A stretch of DNA of 64,000 nt from Thermothielavioides terrestris NRRL 8126 (GCF_000226115.1 NC_016462.1:2418001-2482000); one strand, 5' to 3'; positions 23,210 through 35,456 are shown, counted from the first letter of the stretch. The notes: generated by a model not told the origin, from the letters alone. A program made the numbers and translations.

Positions 23210-24383
23210 ATGGCGATACCCTGGGGGACGTGAGTATCCGAGATGCCAATTGAGTTCCAACACAAGCGCACCCGTCACTATCACTAACACTAACACTAAC
23301 ACACACCCCACCAGCCTCAAATCGCTGCTCATCTTCTTCGGCCCCATCCTCCTGCCCAAGGCCCTCTCCTACTACCGCTCCGTGCGCGCCGCCCCGCGAA
23401 TCCAGGGCCTCAAAGTCCGCCCGCTCCCGCGCCGCATCCGACTCGCCATCTCCCTCCTCCTCCTCACCGCCGGCTTCTTCCTCCTCCTCACCCTGCCGCC
23501 CTTCTCGCCGGAGCACATTTTCCGCCTGACCCAGTCGCGCCTGCAGATCCCCGCCGACGTGCTCTTCACCCGCCTGGCCTCCCTCCGCCCGCACAACACG
23601 CTCACGCCGACCGACCTCGCCCTGCGCGCCAAGTTCGCCTCGCTCGAGTCCCGCCTGGTATACCTGCACCTGGGGCCCTCGACCGTCGCGACCTGCCCCT
23701 TCTGCACCTCGGACGACCCGCGCTCCTACCTGTACTACTTCCTGCCGGAGCTGCTGGCGCCGCACCTGGCGAACCTGGCCGTGGTCACGGCCGCGACGTC
23801 GGCGCTGCTGACGCGCGACGACCCGCGCGGCGTGGCCGGGTGGCGCGCGCCCGCCGCGCTGGCCGCCGCCGCGCTCGCGCTCGCCGACCTGTACCTCGTC
23901 GCGGCGCACGACCACGCGGCCAACGCGCGCGCCCTGCGCCTCGCCGAGATCGACTCGTTCTACTGGACCGCGCGCGCCGCCCGCTACGCCGCGCTCGCCG
24001 CCCTCGACGCCGGCCTCGCCGCCCTGTGCTACCTGACCGGCACGCAGCGGGCGTTTGTGCGGCCGCCCGCCCCGGCCGAGAGGCTCGAGGCTGTTGTCAG
24101 GGGGCTGGGCGGGGTCAAGGGCAAGATCAATGCCGCCGGGGTGGTGAAGAATACGGTGCTGCGGGACGAGGAGCTCCGGGGCCGGTGCAATGCGTACTGG
24201 GCGCACGAGGTCCGGTTGATGAGGGAGATGATGGAGGATAGGGAGGTGGTGGAGGGTGTGAATGATGCGCTGCTGAATCGGATTGATATTGCCGGGATAG
24301 AGAGGGATGCCGAGGCGTATGCAAAGGCGGTGTTGATGCCGTCTGGGGAAGGGAGAGCCGCGACGGAGGAGGTGGTCGGTTGA
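23210..24383 (+). CDS. Uncharacterised fungal membrane protein
   Basis: Two exons: 23210-23229 and 23315-24383. The product is 362 residues. The 20-nt first exon encodes MAIPWG and two bases of a Thr codon; splicing gives MAIPWGTLKSLLIFFGPILL. Hydrophobic segments lie near residues 9-22, 51-72 and in the middle (SALLTRDDP onward), suggesting several membrane passes. A single CPFC pair sits in VATCPFCTSDDPRSYLYYFLP. The Ala/Leu/Arg-rich middle has strongly GC-rich codons. The C-terminal third (from VRGLGGVKGKINAAGVVKN) is hydrophilic. I recognise it only as a conserved protein of filamentous ascomycetes without assigned function. Its intron is notable for three consecutive CTAAC branch boxes. 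Confidence 0.8.
23283..23300 (+). repeat. Tandem branch-site repeat inside an intron
   Basis: Three CACTAA units give CTAAC boxes ending at 23288, 23294 and 23300. They lie 14-26 nt before the AG at 23313-23314. Each matches the fungal branch consensus. Confidence 0.8.
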
Positions 24384-24764
24384 GGGCAAGACGTTGGGTT
24401 AGGGGTTATTTGAGTACCAGGTTAGACAAGGCAGTTAACATAGACATTCCACTTTTTGACTTCACCCTCGTCTTTTTTCCCGCCACAAGTGTCGCTGGGG
24501 CGGTTATTGCTCGAGAGTGTTCGGTCTAAACCCAGGCTGAGCAGCCTGCTCGCCCGCCAACACCGCCGTCATACCGATATGCCGCGCAGATTACAGTGCA
24601 GCACGATGATAGATGCGAAATGATATCTATCGCTCTTCCTTGTTTGTCCCCCCTCTCTTCTAATCGCTCGCCCTGCCATGCATGCAAGCGGTTCATAACC
24701 CTCGAGCACCTTCCCCAGACTCACTCCCGACCTTGACCGACTACTAAACCCGAGCCGCACGTCT
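24384..24764. other. Convergent intergenic region, 0.38 kb
   Basis: 3' regions of the membrane-protein gene and RUD3. It contains GGGTTAGGGGTTA at about 24396-24408, a short telomere-like stretch. No gene seen. Confidence 0.6.
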
Positions 24765-26902
24765 CTATGTATGCCCTCTCGTATCGGGCCTCCCGCCGCC
24801 CGCCGTGGCCACACTCGACATGCTATCCTTCCTCGACGGCCCGCCGGCGCCGGCGCCGGCGCCCGCAGCCTCGTCGACGCTCTGCTCGAGGAAGCTGGCC
24901 CACAGGTCCGCCAGCGACTCCTTCCCGCCCCCGGCGCCGGCGCCCGCTGCCGACGCCGACGCCGACAGGGACGTCGGCTCGGAGAAGAAGTCGCTGTTGA
25001 GCGACGGCGAGCTGGGCGTCCGGTGGAACGGCGAGGTCGGCAGCCGGAGGGTCTGGCCGGCGGTGCCGGGCCGGGCGAGCCCGGCCTTCTCGCGCTGCTC
25101 CTCGTTCCAGCTGAGCAGGCCGGCCATGACCTGGAGGATCTGGAATTTCTTGGGGTCGGAGCGGTCCAGGGAGAGGAATTGGAGGAAGTGGTTGGTGACG
25201 AGTTGTCTGGTGCCGTTAGTTTGAGTCGGGGGTAAATTAAAGAAAGAGTGGGGGAGGAAGAGCGCTTACTTGTCGATGGTCTCTTCGGGTTTTGTCTTCT
25301 TGATGTATTTCAGGGCTTTTGTGAGGTGGTCGTTCAGCACGATGGCCTCGTGCCGTAGCTTGCCGATGAGCAAATTCTTTTCTCTGACCTCCTTCTCGAA
25401 CGGTGCTGTCCGCTCCAGCTCCTTGGACAGTCCCTCCTTGGCGGCCTCTGCTTGCGCTGCTCGGGCCTCGGCTTCCTGGGCGCGCTTCTTGAACGCCTGG
25501 ACCTGCTCCTCGGTCGACTCAACCATCTCGCGCAGCTCCCGCTTCCGCGTCTCCTGGAGGTCCTGCAGGGCGCGCTGGAGACGGTCGACAGCCTGCGACT
25601 GCGCCTCGCGGTCCGCGTCGGCCCTCTCGTACGCCTCCCGCGCGTTGCTCAGCTGCTCCTCGAGGTCTGCCACCTTGTCCGCCAGGCTCTCGCGCAGCGA
25701 CCGCTCCTCCATGGCGATCACCTCCCATTCGCCCATGGCGGCCGTTGTCGACTCGAGCTCGCTCTTGAGGTGCTGCATCTGCCTCGCTATGTCCTCCTTC
25801 TCCTTGATCCAATTCTGCTGCGACAGGTTGCTTCTGCTGCGCAAGTTTGCCAGCTCAAGCCCCTGCTCCTGCGCCTCGCGCCTCAAGCGGTCGGCCTCCT
25901 CTTGCCGCGCGGCCACGGTCCGCTGCAGCTCCTCGTTCTGCGTCTCGAGCTCCTCGATGCGGTCCTTGGCCTCCTCCAGTTCGGCCTTATCCCGCTTCAG
26001 TCGGTCGCCCAGCGTCTCCTTGATCTTTTCGACGCGGCCTAGTAGAGTCTCGTACTGCGCCTCGGCGTGCTCCTTGGCTGCCTCGCTCTCGTCCAGGTCG
26101 GCCCGGAGCTGCGTGATCTCCTCGGCGTGCGCCGCTTGTATGCTCTCGAGCTGCTTCCGCAGCCGCTCCACCTCGAGCTGCAGGGCTTCTTGATCCTTCG
26201 ACATGGCGTCCAACTTGGCGGTCGCCGCCTCTGATATTGTTCCGATTGGCGCGTGTCTGCTTCCACCCGCATGGCCGTTAGCGGCGGGCTTCTCCAGGTC
26301 GTCTTCGGCTCCCGGTATCGGTCCCTCTTCTGTCTCCTCGGTCTCTGTGTCCGCTGTATCCGGGCCCCCGGGCTCCGCGGCCGGGCTGACTGGCCCGGCG
26401 TCTTGTTCCGGCGGAGGGCTGGAGTTTGATGTACCCTATATAGAGCTTGTGTCAGAACGGACACCTCCAAAGACTGTGCAGTCACAGCTTCGGGCTTTAG
26501 GCGGGTCAACGCACCAGACCGAGAGTTTCTAGCTCTTCTGACACTTCCTCGACTGCCGCGCCCTCAGCCCCATCGCCCTCTCCGTTTGTGCGTGTTGCCT
26601 GCGTTTCAGCCGCAGTGGGATCTTGTGCGCTCAAGGCAGTGCTGCTGGCGGTGTTACTCTTGCTGGCCTTTTTCTTCTTGTTTGTCTTCTTCTTGCTGCT
26701 ACTCGAGGATGCGGCGGCGGGGGAACCTGCTCATGACCGCGACACATCATTTCCAATTAGCGTAAATGCCCTGTAGCGAAGACGGCCAGGGTGGTGATGT
26801 GGCCTAGACCGCGCAACGCGCGCAATGCCCCTCGAGCCCACTTTGCGGCGTACCTTGAGCTGCTGATTGGACGGCATGGACAGGCGCACCGGAAGGAGAC
26901 AT
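24765..26902 (-). CDS. RUD3: RUD3 golgin (GRAB/GRIP-related, GMAP-210-like)
   Basis: Four exons: 26902-26854, 26726-26515, 26435-25270 and 25206-24765. The product is 622 residues. Exon 1 (MSPSGAPVHAVQSAAQ plus one base) starts after GCACC and joins in phase to an Ala/Ser/Lys-rich exon 2; I inferred it from splice phase. Residues of exon 3 form a continuous coiled coil of about 300 residues rich in Glu, Lys, Arg and Gln heptads. The GRAB domain follows and is split by intron 3: NLLIGKLRHEAIVLNDHLTK, then KPEETIDK-QLVTNHFLQFLSLDR and KKFQILQVMAGLL. This domain binds Arf1-GTP at the cis-Golgi in the Rud3 family, and the coiled coil tethers ER-derived vesicles. The tail is Ala/Gly-rich and variable. 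Overall length and order fit fungal Rud3. Confidence 0.9.
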
Positions 26903-28100
26903 GGTGCGAATGCAATTGGCGGTGCTGGGTTGCTGGCGTCGGGGGTTTGAGGACACGGTTGGCCAGAAAAGACAGGTAACGGGAAGTGTTGTCGGTAGTG
27001 CCTCGATGTTGTTCGCGGATGTGCAACTTGAGGTACTACACTAGCACAATACTACGGACGCAATTGCTGATGGCAGAGGATGGATGGACAGACTCTCCCG
27101 CATCCACAGCCCTCTGGCCAACTTTCTGGTCACGTTTTAACAGTTAGTTAACGTTAACACTGCGAGATCCTCGTATCCCCCCCATCAGCCGGTCTCTCTG
27201 TTCGGCCGAGTGGCATTGGGCGGCTGCCTATTCCAGAAACTCCAACGATGTAACTTTTCCCTTCTCTTCACTTCTCACGGTCATCTTCAGCTCCGAGTTT
27301 GACAAGGAAGCTGCAGAAACCAAGCTGCTTTGAAAGCCGTGTGGGTGGACCCCGGTGCACTGTAATGTAAGTATTTTACCACAAATCACCAGGCGTCTGA
27401 CTGCTCGCAGTCTTCCCCTGGCTCAACAACCGAGTCATATGCAGCGCAATTCACAGCATTGACCGGATTCAAGAGATATCCGTCCGCATGCGGTGCATGC
27501 TAGTCGTGTATGAACCCAGCCTTACATAGGTAGCAGTCAGCCAGCCGATTTCCTTACGGATCTTGATCCTCGCATGGAAGTAACGTTACTCGATATGCAA
27601 CGATGAACGTGAATTACTGTGTAAATACACCGTACAAGGCATACATCTTCCTGTGTATTATGTAATCACTGCCAAAGCACGGACTACCTCCCATTTAAAA
27701 CCTGATTCAAGACTAAGATTTCCTTCTTCTCTCTTCACAACACATCTTCGCCTGACATTTTATTCCTGAATCTGCCATTGCATCTAGCAAAAGTGCTGGC
27801 CGATTCAAAACCGGGCAGAAGTAGATTAGCAGTTTCGCGCTTCAAAATCCTGATAGCTCTCCGGGCGCCAGCTCCATCCAAGAGTTTTCAGGTTCGCTTG
27901 GCGCGGACATGCAGAGAATGCAAGTATGAAATCCAAGTATGAAAAAGGTACAGGTAAGTACCGTAGTTATTCGGTATATAGCAGCATGTGGTTGCGCAGC
28001 GTCCGCAGCATCCGCAGGCGACTCTACACAGTAGTGTCTCGAGCAGCGGGTATCCCGGTGGCAAAACTGCAAGAATACAAAAAAGTGCGATTTCTCACCC
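26903..28100. other. Intergenic region, 1.2 kb
   Basis: Promoter side of RUD3 and 3' side of NOP15. It contains GTTAACGTTAAC (27147-27158) and a further TAACGTTA (27581-27588). No gene seen. Confidence 0.6.
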
Positions 28101-29387
28101 TCATGACTTCGTCTTCTTGCCCTTCTTCCCCTTCTTTTTCTGGGGAGTTGCCTCGTCCGCGACCGTTGCGCCCTTGCCTTCCACCGCTTCCGGCACCGCG
28201 ACTTGCTTTTCCTCCGTCGGTTCTGCTTCCTCAGCAGCAGGGGCTGCCTCGAGCGCCTTCGGGGCTTCTTCTTCCGTGCCGTTCTCCAGCAGCTGCTTGG
28301 CCACGGCGGGCTTGAGCGGCGGAGCATCAAACTCGTAGCCCATCGCCTTCAGCTTCTCGGCCCTCGCGGCGCGTCTTTGCTCCTCCTTGGAGATTCTGAC
28401 CTGCCACTGCGACTCGGACAGCGGCCGCTCGAGCTGCCTGCCGGCCATCTTGTTCCAGGGCACCACCTTGAAACGGCGGTTGGCGCCCTTGAACAGGTTC
28501 GGGTGCACCTGCTCCGGCGGCACGATTTGGGCCTGGAGGATGTGGCCGAACAGGAGGTACTTGTCCATCGTGCGGGCGGCGATGTCGGCCACCTCGGCGT
28601 CGGCGAACTCGATGAAGGCCCGATGACGGCTAGCGCCCGTCTTTTTGTTCCGCACGAGCCTGAGTCTCGTGATCTCGCCAAACTGCCCAAAATAGGATCG
28701 AAGTTCGTGCTCGTAGAAGCCATGGGGGATCCTCCCGAGGTACATGACGCCCGGCTTGTCGCTGCTGCTCGACGATGTTTTCGACTTCTTCGGCTTGGGG
28801 ATCTTGCCCACGTCCTGGCCCGTTTTGTATCTGGTGACTGGATTCTCCGGCTCCTCGTCGTCACCGCTGTCAAGCGTCTTGACGAGCGCCATGGTTTCGT
28901 CGTCGATCTCGTCTTCCTCCACATCGGACCGGACGTCTTCGTGCTGCCCCTCTTCCTGCTTGGCAACCTTGCTAGGTCTCTCAGACGCGCTCTTGGCCTT
29001 AGGTGACTGTTTCTCCTTCTTCACCGCCGACTTCTTCGGGGCGGCCTTGTCTTCGACCGAGGCGGCAGCCTTCTTGCTGGGGGTTGCATCCTTGCTCGGC
29101 TTCCGCTTCTTGACGGCAACGGGAGAGGCGTCCTCAGCAGCTGCACAACAAAGAACGTTCGTGTCAGTAAGATCCACGGCCGTTCCAACTGGGCGGCCAC
29201 CGACCTTTGCGCTTTTCGGCCTTCGGTGTGGCCTTGGTGGCCTTCGTCTTTTTGGCGGCGGGTTCGGGCTCTGCTACTGCAGCTAAATGAGTGCAGGTCG
29301 CTTAGCTTTTGCGCTCCTTTGACAACAATGCTTGCATAGAATCTGGCACCAACGCTTTGATTTTCGTTTTCGGAGTTCAGGGGCCAT
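28101..29387 (-). CDS. NOP15: NOP15-like nucleolar RNA-binding protein
   Basis: Three exons: 29387-29354, 29276-29205 and 29140-28101. The product is 381 residues. The N-terminal 165 residues are Lys/Ala/Glu-rich. A single RRM spans about residues 167-245. RNP2 is VMYLGRIP and RNP1 lies around SRHRAFIEF. The family-specific tail follows with VPPEQVHPNLFKGANRRFKVVPW. Nop15/NIFK proteins bind pre-ribosomal RNA near ITS2 and are needed for 60S subunit maturation. A second basic tail ends KKKGKKGKKTKS. Exon 3 is secure. The first exon (MAPELRKRKSK) depends on an unusual GTTGGT donor that keeps phase, so the first 11 codons are less certain. Confidence 0.88.
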
Positions 29388-30448
29388 TGTGTCTGGTGGT
29401 CCTTGCGAGTCGGGGATGCTGTGGTTGCTCGCTCTTGGGCGGCGCTGGTGTTCTGCAGCAATCCAGAAAATTTCTGGATTCTGCCCTTAAGCACCAAGGC
29501 GGTGAGCACAGAGAGATCTCGGTCCCCACTCCTTCCAGCGACCCAAGTTAACGTTAACTCGCTACCTGAGTTAATCCGTAATGTTACACACCACCAAATG
29601 CTTGTAAGTGAACTGCAGCGCGTGTATTCTGTACACCAACGCACCGAGCTGGGAGAATGCGCGCAGCAGTGTCGTTAGTCGCGCTAAGCTTATCCCGTTT
29701 GCATTAAAGAGAAGTATATTTGCTGTTCTCTCTTGTTTATTTTCTAGCTGCAACAAGAATGCAGAGTTGGAATGCATTCAGATTCCCTCCGTGGGCATGA
29801 ATGGTGAGTGGTGAAGCGTTGCCTCCGGGCATTTTCTGGTGTCTCCACGTTGGGCAAGGAGGAACTGCATCGCTGTGGTCCCCGCTGGCGATTCGGCGTA
29901 GTCGCAGTGGAGAGGTCTGAGTTGGACATGCAAGCTGGACGTGAAGCTGCATCGTCAGAACCGTAACGGGTTGAGCGCCAGCTATTGGGCCCTGACAGGC
30001 AGTTCCAGGGAGATCAGGCGGGCCACTGCATACCTTCCCGTCCACAGGCATTCGGGATGCGGGCCATCTTCTGTCTCACCCAAAAATTGCGACTGCTGTT
30101 CCAGAAAAGGGAGGCTTCTCTCCAAAGTCATCTGACCGTCTCCCAGCGCTCTGACGGCATCACCCGATTACCGAGACAGCGGCAGCGGACCACCGATCAA
30201 GGTGCCGGAAGGTTGCACCTGGCCATCCCGTCTTAATGCACGAGAGCCTCGGCCACATGCGCCGTCGCATGTCATGACACGCGTGTTGTCTGCCGCAGCT
30301 CAGCCTCACAGATCGCTCCACATAATCGATACCTTAACCAAAAATCCAGGGATGCGCGCATGTTGGGCACCCGCTGCTACCAAACGAAGAAAATAACCGA
30401 ACACAGAGCGCATCTGAGAACGAATCGTCGACGGGGCTTGCCTGGAGC
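29388..30448. other. Intergenic region between divergent NOP15 and the 819-residue gene
   Basis: Contains GTTAACGTTAAC (29547-29558) about 160 bp upstream of the NOP15 ATG. No gene is supported by any frame. Confidence 0.6.
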
Positions 30449-33106
30449 ATGGCAGAACCGAAGAGGAAAGGCTTCTGGAGCCTGTTCCGCAGCAAGAGCT
30501 CGGCGACTAAGAACGGCAAACTGGTGAGAAACTACGAAATCAGGCCGGAAACACACGAGCGCGCAATGGCTGACTGGCCGCGCAGGAAAAAGACCCGCTG
30601 AGACGAGCAAGTGAAGGGGATGTGCTCGGCCGCAGCAGGAGGCCAGATGGTCCGGCGGAGGATGCCCCGACCCGCCGCCGCAGACCCCGGCGGACCGACC
30701 CGGGCGCGGCCAAGGGCAAGGGCCGAGAAGACGTCCACACGCCGTCCTACGATCTGGGGCCGCTGACCGAGTGGCCGCCCTCGGGCATGTCGAGCAGCGA
30801 AGAGCTGAACCTGGGGGCCGCCATGCAGCTCATCTCCAGAGGCGTGCCTGCCTTCAAGGGGCACAAGAGGCCCATCCCCCACGCCAACGACCACTACTAC
30901 GCCCTCTTCGCCACCGTGGCTGGCAACCGTGGCGACGAGACGGATGCCGCGAACCAGCACGATACCATGACACAGTTCACGACACTCCGGCTCGCCGAGT
31001 CGGGGCCCGCCACCTACCCCTGGGAGACGCTGGAACAGCCTAGCTACGCCTTTTGCTTTGGTAAGCGCCCGGGCACCATCACGCTCAACCACTGGGTGTC
31101 GATGGCAAGCGTCTTGCCGCCAGCCATCGCGCTCCGCGACGCAGGGGTGGCGCCCCGCGACATCGACCTCGAGGGCATCTTTGCGCGGCTGAAGGAGTTG
31201 GACGGGGGGCTGGAGGATGATGACGAGGATCTGATGTACAGGAACCTCTACAAGCGGCTGCTCAGGGACCCAGACAAGTATCGGAGTCCGCACAAGACGC
31301 TGGACAGGCAGATCACGGACCTCATCATGGTTCTCTCGCGCCCGGACTGGATCGACTTCACCGTCCCGAAGAACCAGGTCGTCACGCGCTTCATCTTCGA
31401 TACGAGCCCGGCCAACAGTCACACGTACCGCAAGTTCTTCCACCAGCTGCTCCTCAGCCTCGAACTGGAGCTGCGAATCCACTCGCGACACCACATGTTG
31501 GAGGCGAAGGAGAAGCTGCTTACCCAGATCCCCCCCACGATCCAGTGGAACCTGGCGCTCGCGCGCAGGTGGCGCGACAACATCCGCGTGGACGAGTATG
31601 GCGAGACGGCCGAGCAGGTGCACCTCCGCTACAGGCGGCAAAGGCGGCAGGTCAAGATGCTCAAGCGCTTCGCGCAGATGATGAAGTGGCCGAACCTGAC
31701 CGAGACGCTCGCCGCCCTCCGGCGCCGCGACGCCGACTCGACCCTCGACCTCGTCAGCTCGCACGCCATGGCCTTCTTCAGCGGCCTCGTCCTCCCGGGG
31801 CCGACCTTCCCTTTCCTCATCATGAACGCGCTCCTCGACATCGACCCCGACCGGGCGACGGACGACCTCACGCTCCTCACGCACCAGCACCCCAGCTGCG
31901 GCTTCCAGTACCGCAACAGCTACACCTACTGGACGGCGGCCTCCATCGTCGGCAAGGTGCTCGCGCCGACCTGCCGCTCGCTCGCGGGCTGGGTCGGGCC
32001 GGCGCGCCCGACCGCCGACCTCGCGCGCAACCAGATCGCGCGCATCCGCGCGCGCCGCCCGCCGTCCAATCGCGTCACGGCTGAGGACGTGCGGTCGATG
32101 AGCGAGCGTTCCGACCCGCTCGGCCCGCCGACCCAGGTCTTCCCCGTCAAGGAGTACGCCCTCGTGGCGCCCGACCGCGACGACGACGCCTACCTGGCCG
32201 ACCTCGTCCGCATCGAGCTGCTCAGCCTGCGCCCGTGCTCCGACAGCAACAACAACAGCAGCAGCAGCAGCAACAACAACAACCGCACCGCATCGGCGCC
32301 GCCCCTCCCCGCCTCGTCCAACCCCACACCCACCCCCTCGCCCGCCCCCGGCTCCGCCGCCGCCGCCGCGCCGCCGCGCTACTTCGACGCCTCCATCCAG
32401 TTCGCCATCGACGGCGTCTCCTGGCCCCTGCGCCTCACCTACGACGTGTCCTTCGTCTCGGCCTGGCCCTGCTCCGACGGCCCCCACCCGCTCTTCTTCG
32501 ACTACGTCTACACGCCCGTCAAGGCCGACCAGCTGGTCAAGGTGCGCGATTGGAACGGGGCGGCTGCCGGCGCGGTCGGCGCGCAGCATTACCAGAAGAA
32601 GCAGAAGCAGCAGCAGCAGCAGCAGGGGGGCGGAACGCATGGACGGCATGCAAGGTCGCTGTCGCCGCCTGCGGGTGGGGCCGGCACGGCGGGTGGTGGT
32701 GGTGGTGGTGGTGCGGGAGGCGGGGGGAAGGGGGTGTCGAGCCCCAGCACGCTAAGCGGGGGCGACGAGGAGCGGGTGCTGGTCGTCGAGGCGTTCGGCG
32801 TGCCGGACAACGAGGTGCTTGCCCGGGCGTGGTGTGCGCACTGGGGGCTGAGCGCCGTGGTGGCGGACTTGGGGCGGACTTGGTGAGTTGTGGTTTAAAT
32901 ACCTACCTACCCCATCCTGGCGGAAGTGGCTTTTTCATTGCTTGTTTTTGTTTTGTTTTGTTTTGTTGGGTTGTGTGGGTGGATGGATTGCTAACGAGGC
33001 TGGTGACTTTATTTGCAGCATGGCGTGTGCGATCCGCGAGGCGTATGCCGCGACGATGACGGTGGTCATCTTGGTGGATGACGAGCACGACCGGGGAGAC
33101 GAGTAA
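30449..33106 (+). CDS. Uncharacterised 819-residue fungal protein
   Basis: Three exons: 30449-30523, 30586-32882 and 33019-33106. Introns have donors GTGAGA and GTGAGT and acceptors CGCAG and TGCAG. The first 80 residues are basic and low-complexity. A long, apparently folded region of about 500 residues follows, with conserved-looking blocks such as NDHYYALFATVAGNRGD, SYAFCFGKRPGTITLNHWVS and TVPKNQVVTRFIFDTSPANS. The last third alternates low-complexity runs (Asn/Ser from AAC and AGC repeats, six Gln, eight Gly) with short conserved pieces. The C-terminus, reached only after splicing, is LGRTCMACAIREAYAATMTV and then an acidic tail. I do not recognise a domain and assign no function. A frame on the opposite strand across the same region is a shadow of its GC-rich codons. 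Confidence 0.8.
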
Positions 33107-33765
33107 CAAACGTTGGGGGTTTGTCTTTTGGTTGGCTTTGCTTCGCTGGGCAGGGATAGATTGCGCTAGGTCTGGGACAACACAGTTGATGGTGCACAGC
33201 ATGGGTGGACTGGGAAGGTGTTACGGCGAGGGAATGTGCATGCTTTTTTGTTGGCTGGCGATGATTTGGTTGGTTTGGACGGCGGTTACGAGGTATGATT
33301 ATGATGATGGCTGGGCATGCGGGAATGATATCCAGGATGGATTTTTGCCTTGCGGAATCTTTTAACATGGGAGCGATGTTCTCTATTGACGCGAGGGACA
33401 GGCAAGAGCGTCACAGCAAGGAACAGCGTCGGCAGGTCCGAAACTGACCTCCCTGGCTGGTTGGGATGGCCGGCGTTGAGCGGTGGTTTTCGAGAGAGAT
33501 GAGAATACCCAAGCTGCTTGTAGCAATGCCGAGTTTGATGTTTCAACTTCTTCACTTTGACTTATAGGAGGGTTTGTTACACAAATTACTCCCAATGTCC
33601 TCTCCGACAGGGGCCGCAGGGGGCACCAACAACCACGACAAACACGCTCGGCCCCTGGACGAATACGGAATACGCATGAACGATATCCTCCTCTCGTTGC
33701 TTCCTCGTCGCCCTCGTCGCGGAGTTACGTACAGCCCATCGATCTGACTTATGTGATCGCCCGCA
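33107..33765. other. Intergenic region, 0.66 kb
   Basis: 3' region of the 819-residue gene and the promoter of the kinase-like gene. No gene or repeat stands out. Confidence 0.6.
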
Positions 33766-35456
33766 ATGGCTGGGATAGTGCTGCGTAACCAGTTGCGTAC
33801 ACTCAAGTCCGTCGCTTGGGAAGAGACCGACTTCCTTCTCGCCGTCCAGCATCAGCGCGACGCCGACGACTTCAGGCAGCGGATCTCGGGCGAGAGCGAT
33901 TCGATCGCTGCCGTGGTCCGACACCATCTGCGCCTACGCGCCGACGACAGCTGCGTCGTTCTCCCTCCAGAATCATGGATCCAGGGAGGGTTCAATCTCT
34001 GCGTTCTTGTTGACGTTCAGTCCCGCCAGTCGTCCCGCCAGTCGTCCCGCCGTTTCGTGTTCCGCTGTCCGCTTCCCCACAAGCTCGCCGAGCACCGGCA
34101 TCCCGGTACTATCGACGAGAAGGTCGCCTGCGAGGTGGCCACTTACTGCTGGATGCAAGAACACTGCGCCGATGTCCGGATCCCACACCTTTACGCCTTT
34201 GGCTTCGCGGATGGCTCCCGTGTCCGTGTTTCCGCGCACCCTCTCTGTTCCTACGCCTTGAGTCTAGTGCCCATGCTGATGAGCTTCCCGCGATTTAGTT
34301 TGTTCACATTCAGCAGAGGCCGTGGTATGTTCGCATCCGCCACGGCCTACGGAAATGGATCTATCGCCTGCTCGGCTATCCCCTTCTCTCGAATTACGTC
34401 CGGGATACACGGACGCCGGCCGTCAACACTGCCTATATGCTCCTGGAGCACATTGGGCCCGAGACCGGCAAGATGCTCTCGACAACGTGGGCTCGGCATC
34501 GCCTCGATCCTAGCCGACAGGACCGTCTGTTTCGCGGCCTAGCACGCGTGATGCTCTCGCTAGCTCGTCTCCCACAGCCACACATTGGCTCTTTCCGATT
34601 CAACGCGAGCGATGGCACCGTTACCCTCACAAACCGACCGCTGACATGTACCACGATGATCTTCGAAAACAGCGAGATGCCAAGGAACATCCAACCCTGC
34701 CAGGTATACCGGAGCACCGATACATTCGCGTCGGATATGCTTACCCTGCACGATAACTACCTCCTCCATTACCGTCATGCCGTTCGGAATACCAAGGACG
34801 CCCAGGAGCGTATAGCCATCAGGACACTACTCCGGGCAGTTATGCACCACTTCGTCCCCCCGGATCACCGCCACGGACCGTTCCTCCTGCAACTCACCGA
34901 CATCCACCAGAGCAACATTTTTGTGGACGATGACTGGAACGTCACCTGCTTGCTCGACCTAGAGTGGATCTGCGCGCTTCCGGCGCAAATGCTGGCTGTT
35001 CCGCACTGGCTAACGGATTGCGCTGTTGACGACATCGTTGGCGCCGAGTATGAGACTTTCGACCAGGTCCGGCGGAAATTCTTGTCCGCAATGGACCAAG
35101 AGATCAAGACCAGCCGGCTGGCCCACGACGTTCCGATCACGCGTACGATGCAGGACTCGTGGTCCTCCAAAGCTGTATGGTTCTGGCTTTGCATCATGTC
35201 TATCAATGGCTGGCTCTTTGTCTTCGAGGACCACATCCTCCCCAAGTTCGGGGCCAGCAAAGACTTGGTTCCTGAGCTGAAACAAGTCTCGGCACTCTGG
35301 ATTGAAGACATCGACGCGGTTGTTAAAAACAAAGTCGAGGATGAGGCGAAGTATCAGGAAGAACTCTGTTCTCTGTTTGCCAGCCAAGGAGCCCCTAAGG
35401 ATAGTCCAAGCACCCTGGCTGAGGACAACCAACCTCCGCAAGCAATCCCGCTATAG
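33766..35456 (+). CDS. APH/choline-kinase-fold protein (fungal aminoglycoside phosphotransferase-like family)
   Basis: Two exons: 33766-34221 and 34299-35456. The intron 34222-34298 has a GTCCGT donor and a TTTAG acceptor. The product is 537 residues. Splicing rebuilds GFADGSR-FVHIQQRPWYVR, a segment typical of a large fungal family annotated as phosphotransferase/APH. The catalytic loop reads LTDIHQSNIFVDDDW, with Asp353 and Asn358. The metal-binding motif is CLLDLEW (Asp372), in place of the kinase DFG. The usual brackets EHIGPETGKML and YFW-type hydrophobics precede it. Most members of the family have no known substrate, and drug resistance should not be assumed. The start is the first in-frame ATG after a stop four codons upstream. 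Such genes are often lineage-specific and multi-copy in fungi. Confidence 0.85.

Noticed and set aside
23205..24389. 394-codon frame antisense to the uncharacterised membrane protein
   Set aside because: Composed mainly of Gly/Arg/Glu shadow repeats. The sense strand has coherent hydrophobic segments and splice sites.
30532..32649. 705-codon frame antisense to the 819-residue gene
   Set aside because: Same cause: it lacks domains, is full of Arg/Gly/Val shadows, and opens and closes with the sense exon.
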